A stretch of 64,000 nucleotides of DNA from Selaginella moellendorffii (taxonomy: Eukaryota > Streptophyta > Lycopodiopsida > Selaginellales > Selaginellaceae). Under the pieces are notes generated by a model. That model was given only the letters and a program-made list of their open reading frames with translations, was not told where the DNA came from and did no database searches. Within the stretch, counting starts at the first letter, position 1. Each line of letters starts with the position of its first letter. Below, piece after piece: positions 12,260-24,130 of this stretch. Both the position numbers and the translations under genes were made by a program. The DNA is taken from assembly GCF_000143415.4 (NCBI RefSeq), contig NW_003314326.1, forward strand, positions 59,414 to 123,413. The letters are read 5' to 3'.

Positions 12260-13049
12260 ATGTGGCAAATGCTGTGTGAAGAAAGATGCCCTTTCTGGGC
12301 AAATGTTGTAAGAGGCAGATGCCGAGCAGATGTATCTTAGGCTAGCGAAGGGGACAAACGAAAGCTAGCTATAAACATGACGGGATGCAAATAGATTACT
12401 AGGCTGGTCCTGCGAAAATCAAAAACCATAATTGAAAACATTGAAAATGCAAAAAGAAAGGTTTATAATATTTTTGAATTTTAAGCAACCAAAGGAATGT
12501 AAGTAGGGCATGTGTTTGTAAGTTTAAAAATGCCTCAACCACTTAAATTCCCAAGTAAATAAAGCTGTTTCCATTTTTGGTACAGGTAAACTTTATAGCG
12601 TGTGGGCTCATGCAATTTTGAACCCAAAAATGCACCAAAAAATGCTCGACTAGCATTATTCTTTGAATGGCATATGGCCTTATATTGCCATAAATGGACG
12701 TACACACACAGCATAATTATTCCTTTACACGGCGAATAATCTTGGCGCGGATCGCTGACATGGCATGGCAAAGTTCGAATCACTGACATGGCACAGCTGG
12801 ATCGAGGCAAGGACATGATGTGACAAAGTTCAACCTCCGACAGCAAAGTCTAGAAGCTACTCAGTTTGAAATTTGTCAGAGGAATCATAAGATCTGGTTT
12901 GTCAGAGGATTTGATGTGACGTTCAAGCGTGTGTTATTTTTGAATTCTCGAACTCATTCCTAGGTCTATCATTTTTGTGCGCCGTGTTCTTGGTTCCACT
13001 AAGCGCAGTGAGCGCTGCTTGTGTAAGCGGCGTTGTGAGCTGTGGTTTA

Positions 13050-13200
13050 TGCGTCTACGAGCAGTTGCGGCATTGCGAGCGCCATTGCGAGCGGCAGTTT
13101 ATGCGAGTGGCAGTTTGTGCGAGCGGTGCTACGAGCAGTTGCGGTGTTGCGAGCGGCGCTACGAGTAGTTGCGGTGTTGCGAGCGGCACTGTCTTTAGTG
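13050..13200 (+). repeat. Tandem repeat of about 30 bp (GCGGTGTTGCGAGCGG units)
   Basis: GAGCAGTTGCGGTGTTGCGA-type units repeat several times upstream of the transposase start in copy 1; counterpart at about 40,250-40,405 in copy 2. Possibly a promoter or leader tandem array. Confidence 0.75.
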
Positions 13201-13553
13201 TGGCTACCGCTTCTTCTTGATATTCAGCACTTGTGCTTCCTGGTATGTTCACCATGGAATGGCTTAGGACCACATTTAGAAATGGCATGAGGCCACATGC
13301 CATCTTGGGCCCTTGCAATTTCATGGCTAGCGTATTGTCATGTATGTTTTTACTTGCCTGCAGCTGTGTGTATATCAAGATGGCATGAGGCCTCATGCCA
13401 ATTTTGTGAATGCGAAATTTCACGTGGGTGTCAATAGCATGTTTGAATAATGGCATGTGGCCTCATGCTATTGAGGTTGTTTGGTATGTTATGATTTAGG
13501 CCATTCTCCAATCATTTTTTGTATGTTCTTAACTTCTTTTCTGCACTTTCAGA

Positions 13554-15359
13554 ATGGCCTTCAGGGTTGGGGAAAAGGTTTACATTTTGAATGGTGGGAA
13601 GAGAGTTGCAAAAGGGACCCTTGTGTTTATGGATCGGAACTTTGTTATACACTGTCAAAGGCTTGGGGAAGGCAATGCTGCTGTATCAGTAGAGACTGTC
13701 TTCGATGGGAATGTGGTCGCTATTGAACGAGGAGAGATGGACGTCGGGGTAAATGTTGTTGTTGCCTTGAAAAATTTTCAGAAGAAAGCAGATGTTGGGG
13801 ACAGCGCAAGTGCGACGCATGTTCCCTCCGTGGATCTTAAGAACCGTGTTACATGGATTCAAGCAAAGGTGTTTCTAAACAACCCCGAGGGGGAGGTGGT
13901 AGCTGAGGGCTTAGCCACAGTTGTTGATCCAAGAGATGCGGTTGCTAATCAAGAATTGGGCTGGGATGATATTGGAGTTGCGATTTTAGAGGTTGTTGAC
14001 ACAGAAGAAAACAGTTTAACTATTGGAAGCATTGTGCGATGGAAATTGAGGCACTTAGTGTTTGAGAATGTGAAGGATTCACAATCAAACACCACTACAA
14101 CTGATGACAGAACATCTCTTCATGGGAAAAAAAAGTACACTTCAGAAGGTACACTTCAGATTGTAGGGTTATCACGTGAGGCCTCATGCCATTCCGACGA
14201 GGCTGGTCGCCCGGTGAATGCACAGCCTCATCCAAACAAAGCAGAATCTCAAGGAAGTTCTTGCGGCTGATGTGGCCTTCCACCCCATCTTCTGCTCCAA
14301 ATAGACAATGCTGGCAGTGAGAACAAAAACATGTACGTCTTCGCGTACTTGGCGATGCTTGTTGCCAAAGGCATATTTGAAACGGTTACACTTGGCTTTC
14401 TCATAGTTGGGCACACTCATGAAGATGTCGATGCCATGTTCAGTCACCTGGCAGAGTCCCTCTGGCGATCCAATGTCCTTACCCTCCCACAACTCTATGA
14501 TGAATTCCAAAATTGCATCAAAGGCACTGTTGAAGCTGCACTTGTGACAGAGGTTCCAGACTTTAAGGGGTTTGTAAGAGGCTACATCAGGGACGGATCC
14601 AAAACGCTGATTGGCCACTCCAAGCCTCTTCAGTTTCATTTCAGCATGCGTGACGGTGCTCCAATGATGAGGTACAAGATGAGAGAATGGGACACAGTGT
14701 GGCTGCTAGTGGACGGCATTGAACTCTTCAAGAGAGATCCCATAACTGGGGAACCTATGATTCCTCAGGGTTCCCCACGGCCGATGCACCCGAATGGACT
14801 CAAAGACCAGGAAAGTATAGTGGCCGGGATTAGACAGCATATTGCCTTCTGGAAGAGGGGGTTGGTGTTTGGTGGAGAATCCTATTTTCAGAGGTGCAAG
14901 CCTTTGCTCGAATATTGGGAGAAGATTATATCTGCTATCCAAAATGGGCCGGTTGTATATGAAGAATTGGAAGAGTCCTTTTGGCCAGAACCCAGAGCAC
15001 CAGATAGTAGTGGAACAATGTCCTCTGGAAATGCAGTGACAGATAACAATGTTGAGGATCACTATTGTGGGCCGAGGAACAAGAAGCCGGATTCAGCATT
15101 CAATCCAGTACAGGTCTCCAAAGGAATGGTCGTGCTTGTCAGGCCCAAAAATAAAAAACAAATGATATGGGTGGGGCGCTGCATCACTGATGCAGAGGAG
15201 GACGCGGAAACTAACTCCTTCAATGTAACTGTGGAGTGGTTCAAGCCAAGTTCCGGATATACGAAGGATTGCCTAAAAAAGAGATGGATGCTGAATCCAA
15301 GGGATCCCAGCATGAGCATATCGGTGGATAATGTTGTGCATGGTTGGATGCGGAAGTAG
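13554..15359 (+). pseudogene. DUF7869-type transposase-like gene, copy 1, one stop and internal deletion
   Basis: The N-terminal region (13,554-14,030) matches copy 2 and consists of two beta-rich modules resembling the plant DUF8039 type. At about 14,030 it diverges: copy 1 keeps a stretch of about 125 bp (frame contains VRWKLRHLVFENVKD) that copy 2 lacks, and lacks the roughly 550 bp of copy 2 with the Cys-rich start of the catalytic region. It rejoins at about 14,157. A TGA at 14,268-14,270 stands where copy 2 has CGA. The second part (14,331-15,359) holds the conserved GHTHEDVDAMFSHLAESL block and the C-terminal domain. The ATG follows an apparent 3' splice site (CACTTTCAG) in the leader. 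Not functional as it stands. Confidence 0.85.
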
Positions 15360-16153
15360 AGTGCCACCATCACCTTGCCAGACCATGCAAGAGATGTAGC
15401 AAGAGCATTCATAACCCGGGTTCAAGGTGAGATTCATTAATATTCCTTTACTAAGTTTCTAATGTATTTTATTTCAAGGTGAACAATCTGAATCTGAATC
15501 AGAGGAGGCGTGATGGCATGTGGCCTTACGCCATTCCTAGGTGAGATGATACAAATAACAAGTATAAATTCTTAGTTGTTCTAGCAAATCTTACTTAAAG
15601 TTCAAGGTGAACAAGCCGAATATGAATTCATCGGATTGTTATAACAAATTGCGAGGTGATGGCATGAGGCAATACGCCATTTGAGAGTGGTAGCCATTCC
15701 TATATAAGGTGAGTGAAATATTTATTAGAAATACCTCATTCAATTGTGCACTTCTTAGTCTTGGTCCACTCAGTACTATTTGCATGTTTCTATTTTAATT
15801 CTTTCTCTAAAATGTTATTTAGCATGTGGCTTCATGCCATTGCTCTCCACAATCATGCATTGAATTTTTCTATCCTTGCATAATACTTCTCCATATATAT
15901 AGCATGTGCGCACATGTGATATGGTTCATTAGGCCTGATATAGTGTGTGAGGTAAAACAAAGATGATGTGACATATACATTTACCAATCACACGTGCATA
16001 AATCTAATAATATGGCGTGTGGCCCATATTAATGGCACATAAACCCATATTGTGGGCTTACGTGCTTTATGTACCATCATTCCCTTCCAGCGTGTGTGTT
16101 GGTTTCCTTTTATAACACAACGAACTCCATATTTTAGGGTGAAGAGTGTTCTC

Positions 16154-16411
16154 ATGGCAAACACAAAATCTGTAAGTGAGGCAGAAAAGGAGACGGAGAA
16201 GGAGATAGGTGAAGATGTAGAATATATAAGTCTTCCAAACTCCCCGTACTATACTCCAGGTGATCATTTTTCTGAACAAACGGCAACATTAACAACTATC
16301 GAGAACGCCCCAGTAACGTCAGAGACAACAATCCAAAGCAGAACAACTGACCCAGAGAAGGATGATAGTACCGTTGAGAGTACCAAAAAGGAGGTGTCCA
16401 CTAGCGCTTAG
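16154..16411 (+). CDS. Small acidic ORF of the giant transposon, copy 1
   Basis: 85 codons from ATG at 16,154. The open frame extends 102 bp further upstream, but this Met starts the hydrophilic part (KSVSEAEKETEKEIGEDVEY). It is rich in Glu, Thr and Ser, with no recognised domain. It is preserved in copy 2 (36,041-36,298) with few substitutions and no stops. It lies downstream of the transposase on the same strand, so it could also be a distal exon rather than a separate gene. Confidence 0.45.
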   Translation: MANTKSVSEAEKETEKEIGEDVEYISLPNSPYYTPGDHFSEQTATLTTIENAPVTSETTIQSRTTDPEKDDSTVESTKKEVSTSA

Positions 16412-17069
16412 GCTTATAATGGCGTGTGCCCTTATGCCATTTACTTGATCACCAAATACCTTTTTCCCTTTGCACTAGTATATCTTAATACCGGTTTGAG
16501 AAATAGAATGGCATGTGCCCTCAGGCCTTTTACTAAATCACCTTTGAAAGAAATGCAAGCCTCTATGTCGTAAAAAAAAGGTACTAGAGAAATTCCTTAA
16601 TAATATGAATGTTATTTAGTTTCATGAAAATACACTAAGGGTCAAATGAGTTAAATGACTTCTCCAGACTAGCAATGCCTCTTGTTACACCTTCACAATT
16701 AGATTCGTTAGAAAAAGATAACATTGAATAATATCTAAATGTTCTCACCATTAAGTTATATGTCTGGCTAATAGGAATGGCATTCATCTTGGAAAGCTCA
16801 CCACACGCTCAATGAACAAACAAATAGTGTGTGCGCGCATGCCATCGCTCTTCTTTAGCTTCAGATTCGGCTTGTTCACCTTGACAATGAGATTTATTAT
16901 ACAACCAGATGGACTCAGTCTGGACACAAAGTCACCGTGCTAGTCACCATGCCCCAGATATGTCTAGCCCCTGGACAAAAAACATATAATTTCACGTCAT
17001 TTTCAAATACTTGAAAATTTGTACCTAGTCCCATTTTACTGAATAAATCCCACTTTAACGAAATAGAGC

Positions 17070-17876
17070 TTGTGTGCTAAAAAAGGGCAGACTAAAAGTT
17101 GGACCAAGATGCGGTCTCTTATCCGTAAGGAATACTTACCGGATGATCTTGGTCTGAGACTTTGCGCGGAGCTGTGGCGGTTAAAGCAGCGAGAGGATCT
17201 CATGCATTACATTAATGCGTTTGCTCATAAGCACATTATAATTGCAAACATGAGTGACGAAGATGCTCGAAGTTATTTCCTAGAGGGTTTAAGTTCACTT
17301 TCTCGTAATGAGATTTTGAAGTTTAAGCCAAAGACGTATCTGGAGTGTAAGGAGGCAGCGCAGCAAGTTGCCTTTAGTCACTCGCTTATGGAACAATATC
17401 AGCAATCGTATGCTGGTAACTCGGATAAGAATAAAAATTCTGGGAATAAACAAGGTCATTGGAAACAGAGGGTGGAAAGTAAGTTCCGCCTTGGAGGCTC
17501 ACAAGCAACAGTTAACAAAGGTGGTGGTGGTTGGAGACCACCAGCAGCTTCTTCTGGTCCTAGGCCCTCGGTTCCTCCTCCTGGTGGGTACAAGCAGCAG
17601 CAACCTACAAAACCTGCTCCTAGCGGAACAGGTAGTGTGGGTCATTGCTTCCATTGTGGAGAGTCAGAACGTAGGTCCTTGGAATGTCCCAACAAGCATA
17701 AGACAAGGTCTCGGGTTAATGTCATGAGGGAAGACGGTGGTGGTGACGAGTTAGTCAATGCAAACTATGAGGAAGAAGAGGTGAGTAACTTTCATTGCTT
17801 TCCTCAAGCTTTTCTTGCAGTCAATGCAAACACTGATCCGTTGATGTATCTGGTAGGCTTTGTCCGTGGACACTGA
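17070..17876 (+). pseudogene. Ty3 gag, 5'-truncated at the transposon end (element C)
   Basis: The frame enters directly from the giant transposon's terminus, so the usual N-terminal half is missing. What remains is the Ty3 gag domain (WTKMRSLIRKEYLPDDL...), a Gly/Pro/Gln-rich linker, and a zinc knuckle at about 17,647-17,690. In the knuckle (CFHC...LEC) the His ligand is replaced by Arg, so zinc binding is probably lost. It ends in TGA at 17,874, just before the protease frame. Confidence 0.8.
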
Positions 17877-17882
17877 ATCCAA

Positions 17883-19759
17883 GTGATGATTGACACAGGA
17901 GCTATGCATAGCGTGATATCCGAAGACTTAGTTAAGTTGTTAGGATTGAATGCTGAGAAAATGTCGCCTATGCACTTCCGGTTTGCGGAAGGTGGGCAAG
18001 TAGCCAGAAAGTTTGTGAATGATGTTCCAATAAAGATATCCAAGTGGAAAGAAAGAGTGGACTTGGTAGTGTTGAAGATACCAGATTTTCAGATGGTGTT
18101 TGGTATGGATTTCTTCAACAAATATATAAAAGGGATTTATGGTGCTGGATAAAGTCGTATCACGTTGAAGTTAGAAGGACGTCCTGATGTATACTTTCAG
18201 TTGCAAAAGCGTTCCTCAAAGGATTGGGATGCAAAGTTCCTGGCTACAAGGGCCGCTCAAAAAGTAGCTAAGAGGGGATATTGGACCTTTTGGGTTCAAG
18301 TGATGGAAGCTAAGGGTATTGGTGACTCAATTCAAATCGGCGATAGGGTTGATCCTGTACCAAAGAAGATATTGGAGTTGCTGGTGCGGAATCAGGATAT
18401 CTTTCTGAAAAATTTGCCACCAGAGCTCTCTCCTAGCTGTGAGGTTGATTATCGGATTGAGGTTATTCCGGTTCTAAACCACCTACAAAAGCTCCATATC
18501 GGTTGAACATCAAGGAGATGGCTGAACTCAAGAAGCAACTCATAGAGCTTCTTGACAAAGGTCATATCCGACTAAGCAAGTCACCTTATGGAGTGCTAAT
18601 CCTTTTTGTTATGAAAAAGGATGGAACCATGAGGATGTGTATTGACTATCAAGCACTCAACAAGATCACAATTAAAAACAGTTATCCTTTGCCTTGCATT
18701 GATGACTTGTTTGACCAACTCTTAAAGGCTAAGTATTTTACGCAACTTGATTTGCGGTCCGGGTATCATCAGATACGGGTGGCGGATCAGGATATGGAGA
18801 AGACAGCCTTTAAGACTTAGTACGGATTTTATGAGTTCCTTTTCATGCTGTTTGGGTTATGCAATGCTCTGGCAACGTTCAGCACTATGATGGATAGAAT
18901 ATTTGGAGATTATCTGGACATATTTGTTGTCCTATATATCGACAATGTTTTAGTCTTTAGCAAAACGTTGGAGGATCATTTGAAACACTTGGAGCTAGTG
19001 TTTTAGAAGTTGCGCAAACACAAACTGTATGCTAAGGAAAGTAAATGAGTTTTTGGTCAATTGCGCGTAAACTTTCTCGGACATATAGTTGGTGGTGGCA
19101 TGATTGAAGTCGATCCAAAGAAGGTGGAAGCGGTGAAGTCCTAGGAAGTCCCGACCACTGTATTAGATGTTCGTTATTTTCTCAGTTTGGCAGGATACTA
19201 TCGCAAGTTTGTCCGCAATTTTGCAAGAATTGCTCTTCCATTGACTGAGTTGACAAAGAGTAGTATTCCGTTTCATTGGACACTAGCTTGTCAACATGCT
19301 TTTGTATAGTTGAAGGAGATCTTGACTACGGTTCTTGTTCTCAGGATCCCAGATCTTGATAAACCCTTCGAAGTGCATTGTGATGCGTCTGGCTATGCTA
19401 TTGGTGCCGTGTTGCAGCAAGATTGTGACAAAGCGGTTGGTGTTACGCTAAGGCAATATGGTTGTCCCATTGCATTCTATTCCAAGAAATTGGATGAGAC
19501 CCAATAAAGATGGCCAACGCATGAGAAAGAGATGTTTGCTATAGTGTCGGCCCTGGAACACTGGAGACACTACTTAGGTGGACATACCAAGGTTTATACG
19601 GATAGTAACACACTAAGCTACTTTGCTACGTAGCCTAAGCTTACGCCGAAGTAGGCTCGTTGGCAAGAGAAGCTTGCTAGATATGATATTGAAATCATAT
19701 ATAAACCTAGTAAAGACAATATTGTTCCGGATGCATTGAGTCGTCAATCTCCCTTGTGA
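17883..19759 (+). pseudogene. Protease-RT-RNase H of Ty3 element C, many stops
   Basis: Protease with DTGA at the start (17,883-18,152). RT begins in the frame at 18,503 and continues past stops to the region around 18,940, where the catalytic box reads YIDN instead of YIDD. RNase H (about 19,340-19,740) ends in DALSRQ. In-frame stops include 18,818, several between 19,000 and 19,310, 19,505 and two around 19,630-19,650. Most are TAG in places where related elements carry Gln (CAG) or Trp. Confidence 0.85.
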
Positions 19760-19905
19760 ACGTGAATATCACGTTAAGTAGGCAGGTTACCCGACTTGTG
19801 AATCAACCAGGGAACCTCTTAGTAATCTTACCCATGCTCGTGAGCTTGTCACGGAGTATAAGAATAGTAATAAAGATTAGCTTTTATAAAATCTTGTAAT
19901 AAATC

Positions 19906-21296
19906 TTGGCAATTAATAAAGTAATATATTTCTATAAATCAAAGTGTCATTTCTCTCGTTCTATATTCTATAAGCAAGAAAGATTGTATCTTCCCTCTAA
20001 GGATTTGCAGCAGTTATTTATGCAGGAACATCATGATGTTCGAGTAGCGGGACATGGTGGACAGCGAAAGACTCTGGCTTTGTTGAAAAAGGGATTTTTC
20101 TGGTCTGGTATGGAAGGTGATGTAGCAGACTATGTCCGTTCCTACCCTATATGCCAGCAATGTAAGCATAGAACTGAGAAGCAGGCTGGGAAGTTGCAGT
20201 GCATTCCAGCACCGGCATGGCCATTTCAAAGTGTGACACTTGATTTCGTCACTTGCTTGCCGAAGTCTAAGGGTTATGATACTTTGATGGTGGTTGTGGA
20301 TCAGTTGTCGAAGATTGTACACTTCATTCCAACTGTGGGAATAGTGAATATGAAACAAGCAGCAAAGCTTTTTTTCCATGAAGTAGTGCAGGTTCGTGGT
20401 CTTCATGAAGAGATGATCTCGGATAGAGATTTGAGGTTTACGAGGAAGTTTTGGGGAAAATTGTTCCAGTTGTTTGGTACCAAGTTAAAGTTTAGTACGG
20501 CTTATCATCCTCAGACTGATGGGCAAACCGAACACGTGAATGCTCAAGTTGAGGATTATCTGCGGTACTATGTCACGGCAGACCAACGCGACTGGGTTGA
20601 GCATTTGGATACAGCAGAAATATATTATAACAACACATTTCACACCGCTATAGGCTGTTCTCCATGGGAGATGCTGCAAGGAAATGCTCGTGGGGTTCCT
20701 CAACAGATCATTGTACTAGAACCTATGTCCGAAGTTTGGTCCCGGCTGTTGAGACTTATGCGGAGCAGCTACGCCAAAGTTGGTCTAAAGCTACTGAGGC
20801 GATGGGCAAAGCTCAGGATAGGTATCGACATGATAAGGATCAACATCGTCGGGATGTATCCTATCAAGTGGGAGATCAGGTGTGGCTATCTTCTTGGAAC
20901 TTGAACATTAAAGGTTCTTTGTCTCGGAAGCTCTTGCCAAGATATGTTGGACTCTATCGGGTGCTAAAACGCATTGGTGATATATCCTATCGGTTGGATT
21001 TGCCTGCGGAGATGTCCAATGTTCATAATGTATTTCATGCCAATCTATTGGCTCCTTACACTATGGATATTGCATGTCAAGGGGAGATTCGTCCACCACC
21101 AGATGTTGTGGATGGTGAACCTGAATACGAAGTTGAAAGCATTCTGTCCTGTCGCCAGAAACATAGAGCTTGTGCAAATGAATATCTAGTTAAGTGGAAA
21201 GGTTACCCGACTTGTGAATCAACCAGGGAACCTCTTAGTAATCTTACCCATGCTCGTGAGCTTGTCACGGAGTATAAGAATAGTAATAAAGATTAG
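19906..21296 (+). pseudogene. Integrase-chromodomain, tandem unit 1 (element C), frameshifted
   Basis: HHCC zinc region (HHDVRVAGHGG...CQQC), catalytic core (LDFVTCLPKSKGYD, SDRDLRFTRKFW, HPQTDGQTEHVN), then a frameshift near 20,740. The rest continues in another frame from about 20,730 to a C-terminal chromodomain (EYLVKWKGYPTCESTREPL) and stop at 21,296. No introns here, unlike element A. Confidence 0.85.
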
Positions 21297-22790
21297 CTTT
21301 TATAAAATCTTGTAATAAATCTTGCGAATTAATAAAGTAATATATTTCTATAAATCAAAGTGTCATTTCTCTCGTTCTATATTCTATAAGCAAGAAAGAT
21401 TGTATCTTCCCTCTAAGGATTTGCAGCAGTTATTTATGCAGGAACATCATGATGTTCGAGTAGCGGGACATGGTGGACAGCGAAAGACTCTGGCTTTGTT
21501 GAAAAAGGGATTTTTCTGGTCTGGTATGGAAGGTGATGTAGCAGACTATGTCCGTTCCTACCCTATATGCCAGCAATGTAAGCATAGAACTGAGAAGCAG
21601 GCTGGGAAGTTGCAGTGCATTCCAGCACCGGCATGGCCATTTCAAAGTGTGACACTTGATTTCGTCACTTGCTTGCCGAAGTCTAAGGGTTATGATACTT
21701 TGATGGTGGTTGTGGATCAGTTGTCGAAGATTGTACACTTCATTCCAACTGTGGGAATAGTGAATATGAAACAAGCAGCAAAGCTTTTTTTCCATGAAGT
21801 AGTGCAGGTTCGTGGTCTTCATGAAGAGATGATCTCGGATAGAGATTTGAGGTTTACGAGGAAGTTTTGGGGAAAATTGTTCCAGTTGTTTGGTACCAAG
21901 TTAAAGTTTAGTACGGCTTATCATCCTCAGACTGATGGGCAAACCGAACACGTGAATGCTCAAGTTGAGGATTATCTGCGGTACTATGTCACGGCAGACC
22001 AACGCGACTGGGTTGAGCATTTGGATACAGCAGAAATATATTATAACAACACATTTCACACCGCTATAGGCTGTTCTCCATGGGAGATGCTGCAAGGAAA
22101 TGCTCGTGGGGTTCCTCAACAGATCATTGTACTAGAACCTATGTCCGAAGTTTGGTCCCGGCTGTTGAGACTTATGCGGAGCAGCTACGCCAAAGTTGGT
22201 CTAAAGCTACTGAGGCGATGGGCAAAGCTCAGGATAGGTATCGACATGATAAGGATCAACATCGTCGGGATGTATCCTATCAAGTGGGAGATCAGGTGTG
22301 GCTATCTTCTTGGAACTTGAACATTAAAGGTTCTTTGTCTCGGAAGCTCTTGCCAAGATATGTTGGACTCTATCGGGTGCTAAAACGCATTGGTGATATA
22401 TCCTATCGGTTGGATTTGCCTGCGGAGATGTCCAATGTTCATAATGTATTTCATGCCAATCTATTGGCTCCTTACACTATGGATATTGCATGTCAAGGGG
22501 AGATTCGTCCACCACCAGATGTTGTGGATGGTGAACCTGAATACGAAGTTGAAAGCATTCTGTCCTGTCGCCAGAAACATAGAGCTTGTGCAAATGAATA
22601 TCTAGTTAAGTGGAAAGGTTACCCGACTTGTGAATCAACCAGGGAACCTCTTAGTAATCTTACCCATGCTCGTGAGCTTGTCACGGAGTATAAGAATAGT
22701 AATAAAGATTAGCTTTTATAAAATCTTGTAATAAATCTTGCGAATTAATAAAGTAATATATTTCTATAAATCAAAGTGTCATTTCTCTCG
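19959..22790 (+). repeat. 1,416-bp tandem duplication
   Basis: Unit boundaries can be set at TCTCTCGTTC|TATATTCTATAAGC: 19,959-21,374 and 21,375-22,790. A partial copy of the unit's end (19,766-19,958) precedes them. Confidence 0.9.
21322..22712 (+). pseudogene. Integrase-chromodomain, tandem unit 2 (element C)
   Basis: Repeats unit 1 at an offset of exactly 1,416 bp. The only difference I noticed is near the unit join (CTTGGCAATT against CTTGCGAATT). It carries the same frameshift, so duplication followed decay. Confidence 0.9.
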
Positions 22791-23322
22791 TTCGATAGTA
22801 CTTGGGTCAGTTTTGGCAGGCTGACTTCGGCACTTTGGTGCATGGGTCCAATCCATAACCATGGGGATAACTATTATAGGCTGATCACAAGTCCCTGCCT
22901 CTCTCTCGATGACTCCTTTTCGAAACGGGGCGTGGTCGTGTAAACAACTTAATCTGCCAGTTTATGTCTAAATCTTCCTGACGGCGTTGATTTCTTGCTC
23001 ATGGGCAGTTGGGCCTCTAGCCTTCTCCCTATGTCCCTGCGGGGGATATATCATTCCTTTGTAAGCCAAGCGGTACTCGGAGCAGCAAGGGTGGCTAACT
23101 CTGTTAGTCATTTCCTTGTCGGTGACGGCCGGAGGGTGTCTGAGTCTTAACGTCTTTGGACGTAGAGGAGAGGTCGTTCCATAACTCATTTAAGTCGGTG
23201 TATTTCCCACATAGTGTGCTTTCCGTTAACTTTTGAAGTTTTTTCCTTGACAAGGACGTCGATCTTAGCATCATCAAGGTATGCATCGACGAGGACGTTG
23301 ATCTTCCCCAAGGGGGGGAGAG
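22791..23322. other. Non-coding 3' part of Ty3 element C
   Basis: No supported gene. It ends in a purine run (AAGGGGGGGAGAG, about 23,310-23,322) that fits a polypurine tract. Confidence 0.5.
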
Positions 23323-23837
23323 TGTCGCGAATGTGACTTTGGGTATCGAAAGATACTTGTCAACCAGTCCTTACAAACACTCTTTCCTTACTGCCATGAT
23401 GGCAGGAGGTCGGTACTGCTGGTCCCTTTCATGGTCTCCACTCAAACTAGTTGAGAAACTGGTCATCACTTGTGCACTTGACCAGATGAGCATAAGGATG
23501 GAATTCCTACATGCTATTTGTCAAGCATATTTGACCTGGTTAGAGAAACTCATTCGTTGACTTACACTTGCTAGTGTTGGGAACCCCCGCGATATTGAGA
23601 CTAGTCCCTTGATATTCACTAGATGATAGCTTACCGTGTCTACCAAACACCCTCGCTATCACGCCCTTTGTGTTGGTCTCATTTTGATCCCAAATGCTAT
23701 TTATGGAAAGTGTCTAAATTAGCTCATTTGGCATATCTACGGAATGTAAAGATCGGCCTGAACACAATGGTGTTCGTCCCGTGTCCAAATTCACAATTTA
23801 AAGACATTCCATATTTAGTAAGTTTCAAATTTGTCCC
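23323..23837 (+). repeat. Probable 3' LTR of element C, truncated
   Basis: Begins TGTCGCGAATGTGAC immediately after the polypurine tract; interrupted at about 23,838 where a different LTR family (GGGTGAAAGCCCAAAGC, poly-G) starts. No second copy is in the window for comparison. Confidence 0.5.
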
Positions 23838-24130
23838 AGAGACTAACTCCTGGTACTAAGGGAGGCTTGGGGTGAAAGCCCAAAGCGTGTGTCCCTCAAG
23901 GGGGGGGGGGGGGGGGGGGAGGGCTGTGGGGGGTTCCAAATGTATAGTAGGGATAGTGGGTGAAATGCATGTCCGACCACCTAAGACATTAGTTTGGCTC
24001 CCACTGAGTTGTGTCGTTCTTTGTTTTGCGTCCGGCTTGGGTCTAAGCCCAAACTCCACGCTGCTCTAGTCGGTGGGGTACCCTCCTCCTCGCATTAGGC
24101 CACCGGTATGCCAAAATTGTGCCAGACTCC
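23838..24130 (+). repeat. LTR fragment with a 20-G run
   Basis: Contains the family signature GGGTGAAAGCCCAAAGC followed by G at 23,900-23,919. The later part (AGCCCAAACTCCAC..., GCATTAGGCCACCGGTATGC) matches 63,350-63,480, so it is a mosaic of LTR families. Confidence 0.65.

Larger units (their letters stand above)
8915..16860. repeat. Palindrome family of the giant transposon, copy 1
   Basis: The same family at, among others, about 8,915, 9,098, 9,246, 10,738, 11,755, 12,666, 13,286, 13,378, 13,449, 14,170, 15,511, 15,657, 15,823, 16,012, 16,420 and 16,507. Sites match copy 2 positions, so they predate the separation of the copies. Confidence 0.85.
7803..17071 (-). mobile_element. Giant TIR DNA transposon, copy 1 (inverted, truncated, 9.3 kb)
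   Basis: This is the reverse-complement counterpart of 35,381-46,823. Its intact terminus is at 17,071, where AAGCTCTATTTCGTTAAAGT reads on the minus strand, identical to the start of copy 2. The other end is cut at 7,802/7,803 by the LTR of Ty3 element A. Relative to copy 2 it lacks the last 1.67 kb, has a deletion of about 1.2 kb in the ParB/HAD gene, and differs in the middle of the transposase gene. Protein differences to copy 2 are few (about 8 in 119 codons in the small ORF), so the copies are fairly recent. Confidence 0.9.
17072..23837 (+). mobile_element. Ty3/Gypsy chromovirus C, heavily decayed, with duplicated 3' part
   Basis: Order: gag, protease, RT, RNase H, then a fragment of chromodomain end plus 3' UTR, then two tandem integrase-chromodomain-UTR blocks, then a polypurine tract (about 23,309-23,322) followed by TGTCGCGAATG, a plausible LTR start. 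Integrase should follow RNase H directly; instead the junction at about 19,766 jumps to the chromodomain end. Confidence 0.8.
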
